A DNA stretch of 64,000 bases from Phycisphaerales bacterium (GTDB lineage: Bacteria; Planctomycetota; Phycisphaerae; UBA1845; UTPLA1), in assembly GCA_020639075.1 (NCBI GenBank), contig JACKHI010000001.1:2666001-2730000 (forward strand), written 5' to 3'. The notes beneath the pieces were generated by a model, which was not told the DNA's origin, did not search any database, and worked only from the letters and a program-made list of their open reading frames with translations. Both the position numbers and the translations under genes were made by a program. Shown here piece after piece: positions 51,385 to 59,975 of this stretch. The first letter of the stretch is position 1, and the number at the start of each line of letters is the position of its first letter.

Positions 51385-52074
51385 CTATCCCCCCACCGTC
51401 GCGGACGCGACAGCCGAAAGCGGGCCGCGTTCGCCGCGCGTGTTCACCCACCGTAAGACATAGCTTGCCGTCTTACCGCCATCGGCGCCGCCGAACTCCA
51501 CCACCGCCGGCGTGCGCGTGGCCAGATTCACGAAACCGAATGGTGCAAGGGATCCGGTGGACGGTGGATCGATTGACGGGGTAGCGCCCCCAACATGGAC
51601 CCAGATCTCCGCGCCGATGACGCCCTTCGGCTTCGCCCGCCGTGTCGGCATCCGCGAATCGGCGAAATGCAAAGTATGACGCAGCCGCTCCGACGTATCG
51701 ACTGAGATCAACGGCACGCTTGTCGGGACATCCGACGGCGTGAGGACAGAGTCACGAATCGTGATTCCTAACGCCGCGCGCATGGCATCGCTCGTCGACT
51801 CAGCATCCTGAATCCGCGCGACAAGCGACCGGACTTGCGACTTCAGTGCCTTCATCGCGAGCGCCTTCGCTGAAGCGGCCTCCGCATAGGCGGCGCGCGC
51901 TGCGGCCAGACCGGCATAGTGCTTCTGCCACGTGACGCTCTGTTCCTGCAGCTTTTCGACATCCCCATCCGAAAGGCCCAGCGCTTTCGAATGTGCGACG
52001 GCGTAGGCGACAAAGTTCTCCTGCCACGCATCGAATGCGCCGCCGGCATCGGGCATGAAATCGGTGGTTCGCAT
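51385..52074 (-). CDS. Conserved hypothetical protein, helical N-terminus and beta-sandwich C-terminus
   Basis: A 229-aa protein. GGGAGGG lies 7 nt upstream of ATG 52074. Residues 1-110 are helical (FDAWQENFVAYAVAHSKALG, AARAAYAEAASAKALAMKAL). Residues 130-229 look like a fibronectin-type or bacterial Ig-like domain (ASYVLRWVNTRGERGPLSAV). No signal peptide. I recall similar proteins in planctomycete genomes but cannot give a function. Confidence 0.65.
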   Translation of the reverse strand: MRTTDFMPDAGGAFDAWQENFVAYAVAHSKALGLSDGDVEKLQEQSVTWQKHYAGLAAARAAYAEAASAKALAMKALKSQVRSLVARIQDAESTSDAMRAALGITIRDSVLTPSDVPTSVPLISVDTSERLRHTLHFADSRMPTRRAKPKGVIGAEIWVHVGGATPSIDPPSTGSLAPFGFVNLATRTPAVVEFGGADGGKTASYVLRWVNTRGERGPLSAVASATVGG

Positions 52075-52558
52075 TGCTCGGCCCTCCCCTGCCGATTTTG
52101 TCGGGCATCTTCGCCTGATGATTCAATGGGCGGCACGCCAATACACCGTTCTCGGAAACTGCGAACGCAAACCGAATTTCGCCGGTGCCACCGTCATGTC
52201 GTTGTACCGCGCACCGACCCGCAATCAGGTCCGATCAGTCGTTACCACGGGCCGCCCGGCGCGAGAGGGCGCATTACCAACACGCAATGCCGTTGGATTG
52301 CACGAGAGTAGCGAATTTATAGGCGACCGGCGCGCGGGAATGAGCCCCGCTCCCCCGGCGCGGCGCGCCGGGGATCCGGCACACCGCGCCGGAATACCGG
52401 AATGAAACAACGGATGTCTGTCGCGCCATCACAGAGCCCCGGCGCGCCAATGCACTTCGGCGGCGCGCCATGGCGGACATCTGCGGCGCAACCACAGCGG
52501 ACTGCCGCGCCCGTACGGAGACGCTGCCGCCGGGCCCCCCGCCGACAGGCGGAATGCG
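52075..52558. other. GC-rich low-complexity junction before duplication copy B
   Basis: Dense in GGCGCGCC-type words (52350-52480), unlike neighbouring DNA. It lies between the hypothetical gene and the duplicated fragment and may mark a recombination join. Confidence 0.4.
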
Positions 52559-52806
52559 CGTCGCGCCCCATCATCTGGCGCGGAGAGATTCGCTCGACGA
52601 CCCATGCGGCGATGTGGGCGATCGAAGACAACATCGAGGCGCTCATCGCGGCGCGAACCGTCGCAACGCTCAAAAGCGTCCACGGTCAGAACCTCGACGA
52701 CTGCCTGATCGAGCGGTACGAGCGCGTCGGGGCGCGGCGGATCGTCGGGACGCGCATCACGCAACCCGCGGCGATTCACTTCTCGCAGTTGACGCCGGTG
52801 CCGTAG
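52402..52806 (+). pseudogene. Orphan C-terminal fragment of the gp37-like gene on a new N-terminus
   Basis: The frame ends in the same 82 residues as the gene at 46369 (RPIIWRGEIRSTTHAAMWAI onward). The preceding 52 residues come from the GC-rich junction and resemble nothing. It is probably a partial duplicate rather than a functional protein. Confidence 0.65.
52559..52806 (+). repeat. 248-bp duplicated segment, copy B
   Basis: Second copy of 46949-47196 in the same orientation, ending at the same stop codon; flanks diverge at once on both sides. Confidence 0.92.
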
Positions 52807-52956
52807 TGCACTATCTCAGACTTGCGCGTTGTTCAATACCTGGAGAATTCGGGCTCCGAAGCCGACACTCCCCTACTTAGTAACCACCCAACTGAGTCGC
52901 GATCGAGTCGTCATTGGCGGCGTTGGGGTTCTCGTGCGATCGGCTACAATGTCGGC

Positions 52957-53829
52957 ATGGCGATCAACCCCACAGTTGGCGAATCTCGGGACCTCACCGG
53001 CGGCGGCATGTTGCTGGCGCGCGAGATTCGTTTTTCGATCGATCGCGACTGGGCGGCGGCGGCGCACGGCGAAGACGGGTTTGGCAGCGCGCATCCCATC
53101 ACGAATTCCTGGGGCGGCTGGCCGTCCGCCGTCGGGATCGCTCCCTATCTCGTGCTTCGTATTGAGGTGGTCGGCACGCCCGACACCGTGACGGGATACC
53201 TCGTCAATATCATGGAGCTCGATCGGCTGTTGCGCAATCACGCGCTGCCGCAAGCGGCGCGCAAGTTGCGCGAGCGCGGCGTGCACCTGACGGGCGAGTT
53301 GCTGATTCGCGGCATCTGGGAGGAACTGTCCGGGCGCGAAGCCGAGGCCTGGTCGATGCGGGCGCTGACGTTGTGGACGACGCCGCATCTGTCGTATGCG
53401 ATTCGCGCGGGAGACGCTGACATGACGGAACTAACGCAGTGCTTCGAGTTTTCTGCCTCGCATCGACTGCACGTGGCGTCGATGAGCGATGAAGACAATC
53501 GTCAATACTTCGGAAAGTGCAACAACCTGAACGGCCACGGCCACAACTATCGCGTCGAAGTCACGATCGGCCGGGAATCGCTGGACTCCGCCGGACGCGT
53601 CGCAGCGATCCCGAAGTTTGAATCCGTCGTCCAACACGAAGTCATCGATCGGCTCGATCACAAGCATCTCAATGCCGACGTCCCCGAGTTTCGCGACGTC
53701 AACCCATCCGTCGAGAACATCGCTCGAACCGTCTGGTCATATCTGCAAGGCAAGCTGGAGCCGGCCCGCCTCGTTCGGGTTCGCGTCTGGGAAACGGCCA
53801 AGACTTATGCCGAATACCGCGGCGAATGA
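52957..53829 (+). CDS. Two-domain 6-carboxytetrahydropterin synthase (QueD/PTPS family)
   Basis: A 290-aa protein. Residues about 155-290 are a complete PTPS domain: CFEFSASHRL with two zinc histidines is here (SHRLHV), GHGHNYRVEVTI supplies the others, the cysteine is in GKCNNLNGHG, and LDHKHLN and ENIARTVW are conserved. Residues 18-140 are a second, diverged PTPS-like domain (GYLVNIMELDRLLRNHALP) with reduced metal ligands. QueD-type enzymes act in queuosine/preQ0 synthesis. The start at 52957 follows a TACAAT box. Confidence 0.82.
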   Translation: MAINPTVGESRDLTGGGMLLAREIRFSIDRDWAAAAHGEDGFGSAHPITNSWGGWPSAVGIAPYLVLRIEVVGTPDTVTGYLVNIMELDRLLRNHALPQAARKLRERGVHLTGELLIRGIWEELSGREAEAWSMRALTLWTTPHLSYAIRAGDADMTELTQCFEFSASHRLHVASMSDEDNRQYFGKCNNLNGHGHNYRVEVTIGRESLDSAGRVAAIPKFESVVQHEVIDRLDHKHLNADVPEFRDVNPSVENIARTVWSYLQGKLEPARLVRVRVWETAKTYAEYRGE

Positions 53830-53956
53830 CGCCAGTCGAGTATGCATTAAGTAGATCTCCCTCAACGAAAACACCCTGCTCGCCGGCAATCATCCTACCG
53901 CCGGATCGACGCGCCAATCGCAATCTCTCCGTTGCGCGTGGAATCCCGACGCGCAA

Positions 53957-54421
53957 TCAGCGCGCTTTCGCAGCGCTCGTATCGGGAAACGAACGAGATC
54001 TGAGTAATTCGATGCCGGCCATGGCTCGGCGCTTGAGGGGCGTAAAGGAAAGGCTGTCAATCCAACGACCGGCGTGCCGGTCGAAAACCTCCTCGTCGAA
54101 GAAGATCAGCATCGGAGACGGCAGGTTGACGCCGCGTGCGAAGAGTTTCAGGACGAAACGATCTCGAAAGCCGATCCCCATCTTGCGAAGAATCATGTCG
54201 AACAAGCGAACGGGGTGATTATGTTCATTCTCCGTGCTGCGCCCGACTGAGATTCTACGTGCAATCACCCAAATCAGGGCAATCGCGATGACGCATCCGA
54301 ACAGGATGAAGAAGCCGGTGATATCCGTCGGGTCGGTCTTCCGATCGTCGAATGCACCGCGCAGGCCCTCGAGCCGATTCTGATACGGCGTCTGCGCCAA
54401 GATGGAGAGGATCGGCATCAC
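53957..54421 (-). CDS. Small single-helix membrane protein coupled to the HEAT-repeat gene
   Basis: A 154-aa protein with one transmembrane helix (about 35-55, GFFILFGCVIAIALIWVIAR) and a soluble C-terminus (LFDMILRKMGIGFRDRFVLK). Its start overlaps the stop of the upstream gene as ATGA, so translation is likely coupled. The C-terminal region recalls PilZ-adjacent proteins only vaguely; function unknown. Confidence 0.65.
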   Translation of the reverse strand: MMPILSILAQTPYQNRLEGLRGAFDDRKTDPTDITGFFILFGCVIAIALIWVIARRISVGRSTENEHNHPVRLFDMILRKMGIGFRDRFVLKLFARGVNLPSPMLIFFDEEVFDRHAGRWIDSLSFTPLKRRAMAGIELLRSRSFPDTSAAKAR

Positions 54422-56358
54422 GATGTCGCTCCCGCACCCGTGCTTGGTGCTTTCTTCGGATTGGCTTGGGACAGGCGTTTCGCAACGTGCTCGGCAATTC
54501 GTGCAATGCGAGCATCCGGATCAATCTCGGCGATCTGGCGGATACGCGCTTCGAGGGTATACAGCTTGAGTTGGTCGACGATCCACAGGGCCGAGCATCG
54601 GTGATCGGGACGCGGGTCGATCAGCATTTTCATCAGGGATCGTGCTGCCTCGGGTACGCGTTGACGAAGCAGGCAGCGTGTCGCGGCGGCGCGGACGTCG
54701 GCGTCTTCGCTGTCGGTCAGCGGCTCTACGAGCGTACGGGCATTCGGGAGTTGAAGGGCTTCGACTGAATCGATGGCCGCCGCCCGAACCTCCGGGGCTT
54801 CGTCGACGAGGGATCGCTCGAGGATTCGACGCGTTGTCTCGCCTTCGATCTGTCCGAGCGTCGCGACGGCCGTGCGTCGAATTTCGGTATCGGCGTCGTT
54901 GGTCGCGGTGTAGACGTCTTTTTCAAACTTGGCGCCGAGCGAGAGCGTACGCACGATTCGCATCGCGCGGAGTCTGTCGGCGGGCGACTTCGCAAGCAGC
55001 TTTGTCTGCAGGCGCATTGCGAAATTCGTGATGAATGTGAGGGCATGCGGACCGGCCTTGCCTGCGAGCCCTGCGTCGAGTCGTTCAAAGTTCTGCCAGA
55101 CGCTCTCGAACTCTTCCGAGACGCCAGCGCTCTGGAGCAGCGTCGCCCAATCCTCGGGGCGCGTCTTGAGCGAACGCGGGACGGGTGCGCGATGACGGCC
55201 TCGATCGCGACGATCCAGCTCAATGCGTGCGATCCGACGGACTTCTTCCCGATCGTGATCAAGCAATCCCTGCATGGCCGTTGTGCAATCCGGCGAGTCG
55301 ATGCGCGTGAGGGCCCAGACTGCGGCGCGATTGGCATCGACGTCATCGAGAATCAGCAGGTTCAGTAGCAGCGAGATTTTCTGGCCGACTGGGATGCCGA
55401 GCGGCAGCAGCCACGACGGCGCTGCGGCCGCGACGTCGGCGGGCAGATTGAAGGTCGTTTCGAAGCCGTCGTTGAGCCATGTCAGTTGCCGAATCGCCGC
55501 CAGGTGCTTGCGGATATTCGGATCGCGACCGACCCAGTGCCAACGGATGAACTCACAGAAGAAGGCGTTGTCCCGGCAACGGCCGAGGATCGCCACGACC
55601 TTTCGTCGCAATTCCGGAAAGGCCATCGCGACGTACACAAACGGCGCGTGCTCGGGCAGAAGGCGATCGGAGAGAATCTCCTCGATTGCGTGCGAGAGTT
55701 TTCCGCGCTTGATCGTGCTCTGCTTGAGCAATGAAGGTTCCAGATCCAGCGCGAAGGGCATGGCGGCCTCAACGACTTCTGGTCGATGATGGCTCTCATA
55801 ATGTTCAAGCGCCTCGCCAAGCGCGTTGACGATATATTCGCGCCTGGATGCAACGCCGTGCAGCGTGGCGGCGAGCTCCCGGCAGGAAGCGGCGTCCGCA
55901 GTATTTGCGGGATCCAGCGCCGTGATGACGCGGCGCGTGTCTTCGAGTTGACGGCGCGAGAGGCGCAGCAGCGTGGCGGCGGCGTGCGATCGAATGCGCG
56001 GCGAGCCGTCATGGATCGCATGCGCGGCGAGGTATGCCAGGCGAGCGTCACCGCTCTCCGAGATGATCTCAAGGGAGTTTTGTCGAGTCTGGGCGTTGCT
56101 GCTTCGTGCGCACGTTCGTAGCGCCGAAAAGAGCCGGTCCGAGTTTTCGATCACAAGGCGTCGCGCGGCCGGCTCGAGCTTGCCCATGAGCGGCGGCAAA
56201 CCCTGAAGCCCAACGGGCTGTGCGCGGTCGATCAATAGCCGGACGATCTCAATCTGTCGCATGGGCGAGACGACGGTGAGCGCAGACAACAACGTCCGAT
56301 CGGGCGCGTCGCCCTCCATGTCGGTCATGATGTCCAGAATCGCGAGGCGCGCCGTCAT
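54418..56358 (-). CDS. HEAT-repeat protein
   Basis: A 646-aa, almost wholly helical protein with HEAT/PBS-type repeats, clearest at about 85-160 (GSPRIRSHAAATLLRLSRRQ) and 480-620 (DTEIRRTAVATLGQIEGETT, APEVRAAAIDSVEALQLPNA, DADVRAAATRCLLRQRVPEA). No catalytic motif, no signal peptide. GGGTGG precedes ATG 56358; a GTG three codons earlier is possible. Such proteins are scaffolds. The coupled membrane protein may be its partner. Confidence 0.82.
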   Translation of the reverse strand: MTARLAILDIMTDMEGDAPDRTLLSALTVVSPMRQIEIVRLLIDRAQPVGLQGLPPLMGKLEPAARRLVIENSDRLFSALRTCARSSNAQTRQNSLEIISESGDARLAYLAAHAIHDGSPRIRSHAAATLLRLSRRQLEDTRRVITALDPANTADAASCRELAATLHGVASRREYIVNALGEALEHYESHHRPEVVEAAMPFALDLEPSLLKQSTIKRGKLSHAIEEILSDRLLPEHAPFVYVAMAFPELRRKVVAILGRCRDNAFFCEFIRWHWVGRDPNIRKHLAAIRQLTWLNDGFETTFNLPADVAAAAPSWLLPLGIPVGQKISLLLNLLILDDVDANRAAVWALTRIDSPDCTTAMQGLLDHDREEVRRIARIELDRRDRGRHRAPVPRSLKTRPEDWATLLQSAGVSEEFESVWQNFERLDAGLAGKAGPHALTFITNFAMRLQTKLLAKSPADRLRAMRIVRTLSLGAKFEKDVYTATNDADTEIRRTAVATLGQIEGETTRRILERSLVDEAPEVRAAAIDSVEALQLPNARTLVEPLTDSEDADVRAAATRCLLRQRVPEAARSLMKMLIDPRPDHRCSALWIVDQLKLYTLEARIRQIAEIDPDARIARIAEHVAKRLSQANPKKAPSTGAGATS

Positions 56359-56537
56359 GCATTCCACCCGTGGGAATTGAAATGAAACCCCTATCTGAAT
56401 CGGGATTCTCGGTCTCGAGGGTTAGGTTTGACGCCACACGTCGGGCAATCCCGGCCGCCAACGGCCTGGTGCGTCACAATTAGCCGGCAAATGCTGCGCA
56501 AACGTCGGATAACACGAAAGGGCCGCACCAGCCAAAT

Positions 56538-58262
56538 TTACCTGCGAGAGGATCTCGCGAGGGTGTGCAGTTTGTCGGCGTCGAATGGACCAAACGTCTG
56601 AGACGTTCCGTCAGTCCATCGGACCGTTACGGCATCGACGCGCTTCAGCGGTCCGAGGCCGACATGGACGCGAGGATCATTGGCGGCACAGAAGCTATAG
56701 ACCGACTCAACGGAACGGGCGAAGGTCCGATCGCCCGCTCGGATTGTGAGACGCGCGTTCAGGGCGTCGCGTCGCTTTTCGTCGAGCACTTTGAATGTGA
56801 TGAAATGGTTGCCTTGCTTGTTCGCAATGTTCCGGAGCAGCCGAACCGGGCCGTCCGACTCAACGACAAGGACGTCGACATCACCGTCGTTGTCAATGTC
56901 GCCGAAGGCGGCGGACCGACTTGTTCCGACGACGGGTTTTGCCGTACCGCCGATCGGACTGACCTCCTGAAACGCGCCGTTGCTGACACCGCGCATGAGC
57001 TGATTCGGATCCACATAGGGGTCTTTCATGCCTGCGGGATCGGCAACACCGTCGAGCGTCACCTTTCCGTTGGCGATGTAGAGATCGAGACGGCCGTCGT
57101 GATCGAAATCCGCAAAACCGACGCCGAAGGCGGTGAATCGAATGCTGGGCGCGGCCAGCCCGAGTTGCGCCGTCTTATCGTCGAAGACGCCGCCGTTGTT
57201 GATATAGAGCGTATTCGATTCGTTTCGAAGGTGAGTCATGAAGAGGTCGAGATCGCCGTCGGGCTCCACATCAAACACAGCGACGCCCATTCCGGCTTCG
57301 GCGGCGCCCTGGGAATTCACTGCGCATCCGGCGAGCAACGCGTCGTTTTCGAATCGATTTCCACCGAGATTCAACCACAGCTGATTCGGGTTTCCATCGT
57401 TGGCGACATACACGTCCGTCCGTCCATCATCGTTGAAGTCGCCAAATACCAGGCCGAGACCGTTGCCGAAGGCGGCGTCGATCCCGGCGGTTCGCGTCGC
57501 GTCGGTGAACGTGCCGTCGCCGTTGTTCAGGTAGAATACGTCACGTGCCGGCGCATCATAGTTCTCTGGGTTGCAATAATCCCGCTCCCCGGAAGTTCGA
57601 CTGCAAGTCAGTTCGCTATCCGCTCGCCAGTTGATGTAATTGACGACGAAGAGATCGAGATCACCGTCATTATCCGCGTCGAAGAACCCGGCGCTCGTGC
57701 CCCATCCGGCATCGCCCGTGCCGCTTTGAGCGGTAACATCGGAGAATGACCCGTCGCCGTTATTTCGATAGAGCACATTCGCGCCGTAGTTGGTCACGTA
57801 CAGATCGTTGTCGCCGTCCGAATCGTAATCTCCGACGGCGCATCCCATCCCATACCCTTGATCGCCGACGCCGGCGAACTTGGTGATGTCCTCAAACGTG
57901 CCGTCGCCTCGATTGCGAAAAAGCTGATTCGCCGGCCGGGACGACGGGGCTGCCCGAAGATCCCCCGCCTGGACGAAGTACACATCCAGATCGCCGTCAC
58001 CATCGGCATCGAAGAGCGCAGCGCCGCCGGCAATCGTCTCGGGGAAGTCATACCGACGGGGCCCGATCGAATGCGTGAATGCAAGTCCGGCTTCGGCCGC
58101 GACCTCTTCGAACCAGATCCCTGACTGCGGCGGCGCCGAAGTCTCACTGCCGCGAGCATCCTGGGGAACGCTCTCGGATCGACAGCTCGCGTGGACAACG
58201 AGCGTCATCCAGATTGCGATCATCGCCGCGTGCCTTATGGCGCGAAACAAAGATGCCTGCAT
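56538..58262 (-). CDS. FG-GAP/ASPIC-UnbV (CRTAC1-like) lipoprotein
   Basis: A 574-aa exported protein; the signal ends in a lipobox-like VHASC. Residues 45-440 carry FG-GAP/VCBS calcium-binding blades (FDADGDGDLDVYFV, DYDSDGDNDLYVTNYG, FDADNDGDLDLFVVNYIN, FGDIDNDGDVDVLVVES). The last 110 residues are the ASPIC/UnbV domain (VESVYSFCAANDPRVHVGLG, VDAVTVRWTDGTSQTF). The fold is an integrin-like propeller used for surface binding. GGGGAGG lies upstream. It is cotranscribed with the TPR gene 26 bp away. Confidence 0.88.
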   Translation of the reverse strand: MQASLFRAIRHAAMIAIWMTLVVHASCRSESVPQDARGSETSAPPQSGIWFEEVAAEAGLAFTHSIGPRRYDFPETIAGGAALFDADGDGDLDVYFVQAGDLRAAPSSRPANQLFRNRGDGTFEDITKFAGVGDQGYGMGCAVGDYDSDGDNDLYVTNYGANVLYRNNGDGSFSDVTAQSGTGDAGWGTSAGFFDADNDGDLDLFVVNYINWRADSELTCSRTSGERDYCNPENYDAPARDVFYLNNGDGTFTDATRTAGIDAAFGNGLGLVFGDFNDDGRTDVYVANDGNPNQLWLNLGGNRFENDALLAGCAVNSQGAAEAGMGVAVFDVEPDGDLDLFMTHLRNESNTLYINNGGVFDDKTAQLGLAAPSIRFTAFGVGFADFDHDGRLDLYIANGKVTLDGVADPAGMKDPYVDPNQLMRGVSNGAFQEVSPIGGTAKPVVGTSRSAAFGDIDNDGDVDVLVVESDGPVRLLRNIANKQGNHFITFKVLDEKRRDALNARLTIRAGDRTFARSVESVYSFCAANDPRVHVGLGPLKRVDAVTVRWTDGTSQTFGPFDADKLHTLARSSRR

Positions 58263-58288
58263 GAGATCGCCTCCCCGACAGCGCGTGG

Positions 58289-59773
58289 CTACTGTCGCTG
58301 TACCATTTGAAGGCGTTGTCTCAGAGCGGCCGTTTGCGGGTCATCCGGACCCAGTGCATCCGCACGGGCAAATGCGCGAACGGCCGTATCGATTGCCCCA
58401 TGCTGCAAGGCGACGGCGCACAGGTTGACGTGCGCGACGAACAGGTCCGGCTGCAGGGCCACTGCGTCCTGAAGGTATCGAATCGACTCATCGAACCGAT
58501 TCACTTTCCCGCAAAGGCGTCCCATGGCAACAAGGACTTGCGCGTTTGCCGGCGCCAGCTCGTGGGCGCGCTGGTAGGACGCCAGCGCGCCGTCGATGTC
58601 CTTTGCAACGGACAGCGCATCGCCAAGTGCGATGTGGCACTGTGAGACGTGCGAGCCGCGCGCAACGGCTTCGCGTGCGTAAACAATCGCATCGGCATAC
58701 TGATGGAGTTGAATAGAGCAGAACGACATGTTGATGAAAGGACCGAACAGTCGATCGTCGGACGCTACGACTTCCTTGAGGATTTTCATCGCATCCTCGT
58801 GGCGCTTAGAATCGATCAGGACGGCCGCGAGGTTGTTCAGAACGGCGACGTCATCCGGATAATCAACGGCCAGCTTTCTCAGGATCGCCTCGGATCCGGC
58901 GAGATCGCCCCGATCGCACAACCTGACGGCGCGACCGAGCCGACCGATTCGGGAAATCCCGAGTTCTATCGAACGTTCGGAAAGAGGATCGGGCAACGAT
59001 CGCGTCTCGGCGCCGAGACCCAGCTGCAACTCGCGCTTGGCGGCATCGCGATCGCCGGCGCCGCGCAGGGCCAATCCGAGTTGATAGTGCGCAACGACAT
59101 ACTGCGGGTCCAGTTTCAGGGCTTTTTCGGAAACCGTGCGCGCCTTCTCGAATCGGCTCTGTCGATTGAAGATGTCGGCCAGGGCGACAAGCGGTTCGGG
59201 GCGGTTCGGCGATTGAGCTGCCGCTTTTTCAAACGCGACCGCCGCGCCTTCCAGATCTCCGTCGCCGGCACGAGCGACGCCGAGTTCGAAGTAGATCGCC
59301 GGAAATGCCTCCGCGCGCATAGCCAGTTCGGCGAGCAACGCGGTGGCTTCACCTGTTTCACCGATCTGCCGCATGGCCATGGCTCTTCTGAACGGCCAGA
59401 CGAGGTTGCCGGAATCGAGGGACTCCGCATGTTCGAAACAGGCGATCGCTTCTTGATGAAACCCATTCTCGGAATAAAGCAGTCCCAAATCGCCATGGGC
59501 GCTTGCCTCCCCTGAATGGGCGGCGACATTCGCGATCAAGTCATCAATGGCCGTTAGAAGTCGTGCATTGGCCTTCGTTGGATCGAGGGGACGTACGGGG
59601 GGAATTGACGGAGCTCGCGAAACGTACGCTATGCCTGCGACCACGAGAACGACCACGACGCTGCCGATCCAAACCGGCAACCGGCGTCGAGAAGAGCCCC
59701 TGCGATCCGACCCGCCAGAGCGCGCACGCCTAGACGGTTGCGCGCGATGACGCAGCTTTCGCTTCTTTGACAT
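58289..59773 (-). CDS. TPR protein with N-terminal membrane anchor
   Basis: A 494-aa protein. A strongly basic N-terminus (KKRKLRHRAQPSRRARSGG) is followed by one helix (33-53) and about ten TPR units from residue 80 (GLLYSENGFHQEAIACFEHA, PEPLVALADIFNRQSRFEKA, AVALQPDLFVAHVNLCAVAL). TPRs bind proteins. It starts after and ends 26 bp before FG-GAP genes on the same strand, so they form one functional group, probably a surface complex. Confidence 0.85.
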   Translation of the reverse strand: MSKKRKLRHRAQPSRRARSGGSDRRGSSRRRLPVWIGSVVVVLVVAGIAYVSRAPSIPPVRPLDPTKANARLLTAIDDLIANVAAHSGEASAHGDLGLLYSENGFHQEAIACFEHAESLDSGNLVWPFRRAMAMRQIGETGEATALLAELAMRAEAFPAIYFELGVARAGDGDLEGAAVAFEKAAAQSPNRPEPLVALADIFNRQSRFEKARTVSEKALKLDPQYVVAHYQLGLALRGAGDRDAAKRELQLGLGAETRSLPDPLSERSIELGISRIGRLGRAVRLCDRGDLAGSEAILRKLAVDYPDDVAVLNNLAAVLIDSKRHEDAMKILKEVVASDDRLFGPFINMSFCSIQLHQYADAIVYAREAVARGSHVSQCHIALGDALSVAKDIDGALASYQRAHELAPANAQVLVAMGRLCGKVNRFDESIRYLQDAVALQPDLFVAHVNLCAVALQHGAIDTAVRAFARADALGPDDPQTAALRQRLQMVQRQ

Positions 59774-59975
59774 GTGCACTCGCCTCAGAACTGATTCGCC
59801 CGGTCGGGGGCGGCCGCCTCAATGCGACATTACAAACCGACGGCGCCGCCTCAGAAAAAAAGCGGAGTCGTCAATACGCGAGCTAAGAACTACTTAGAAG
59901 AACCTTCCCAAAGTTCCCGATGTAGCATTCTACCAGCGCGCCGTTCCGGATTCAATTGATTTCAGACCGTTGGAG

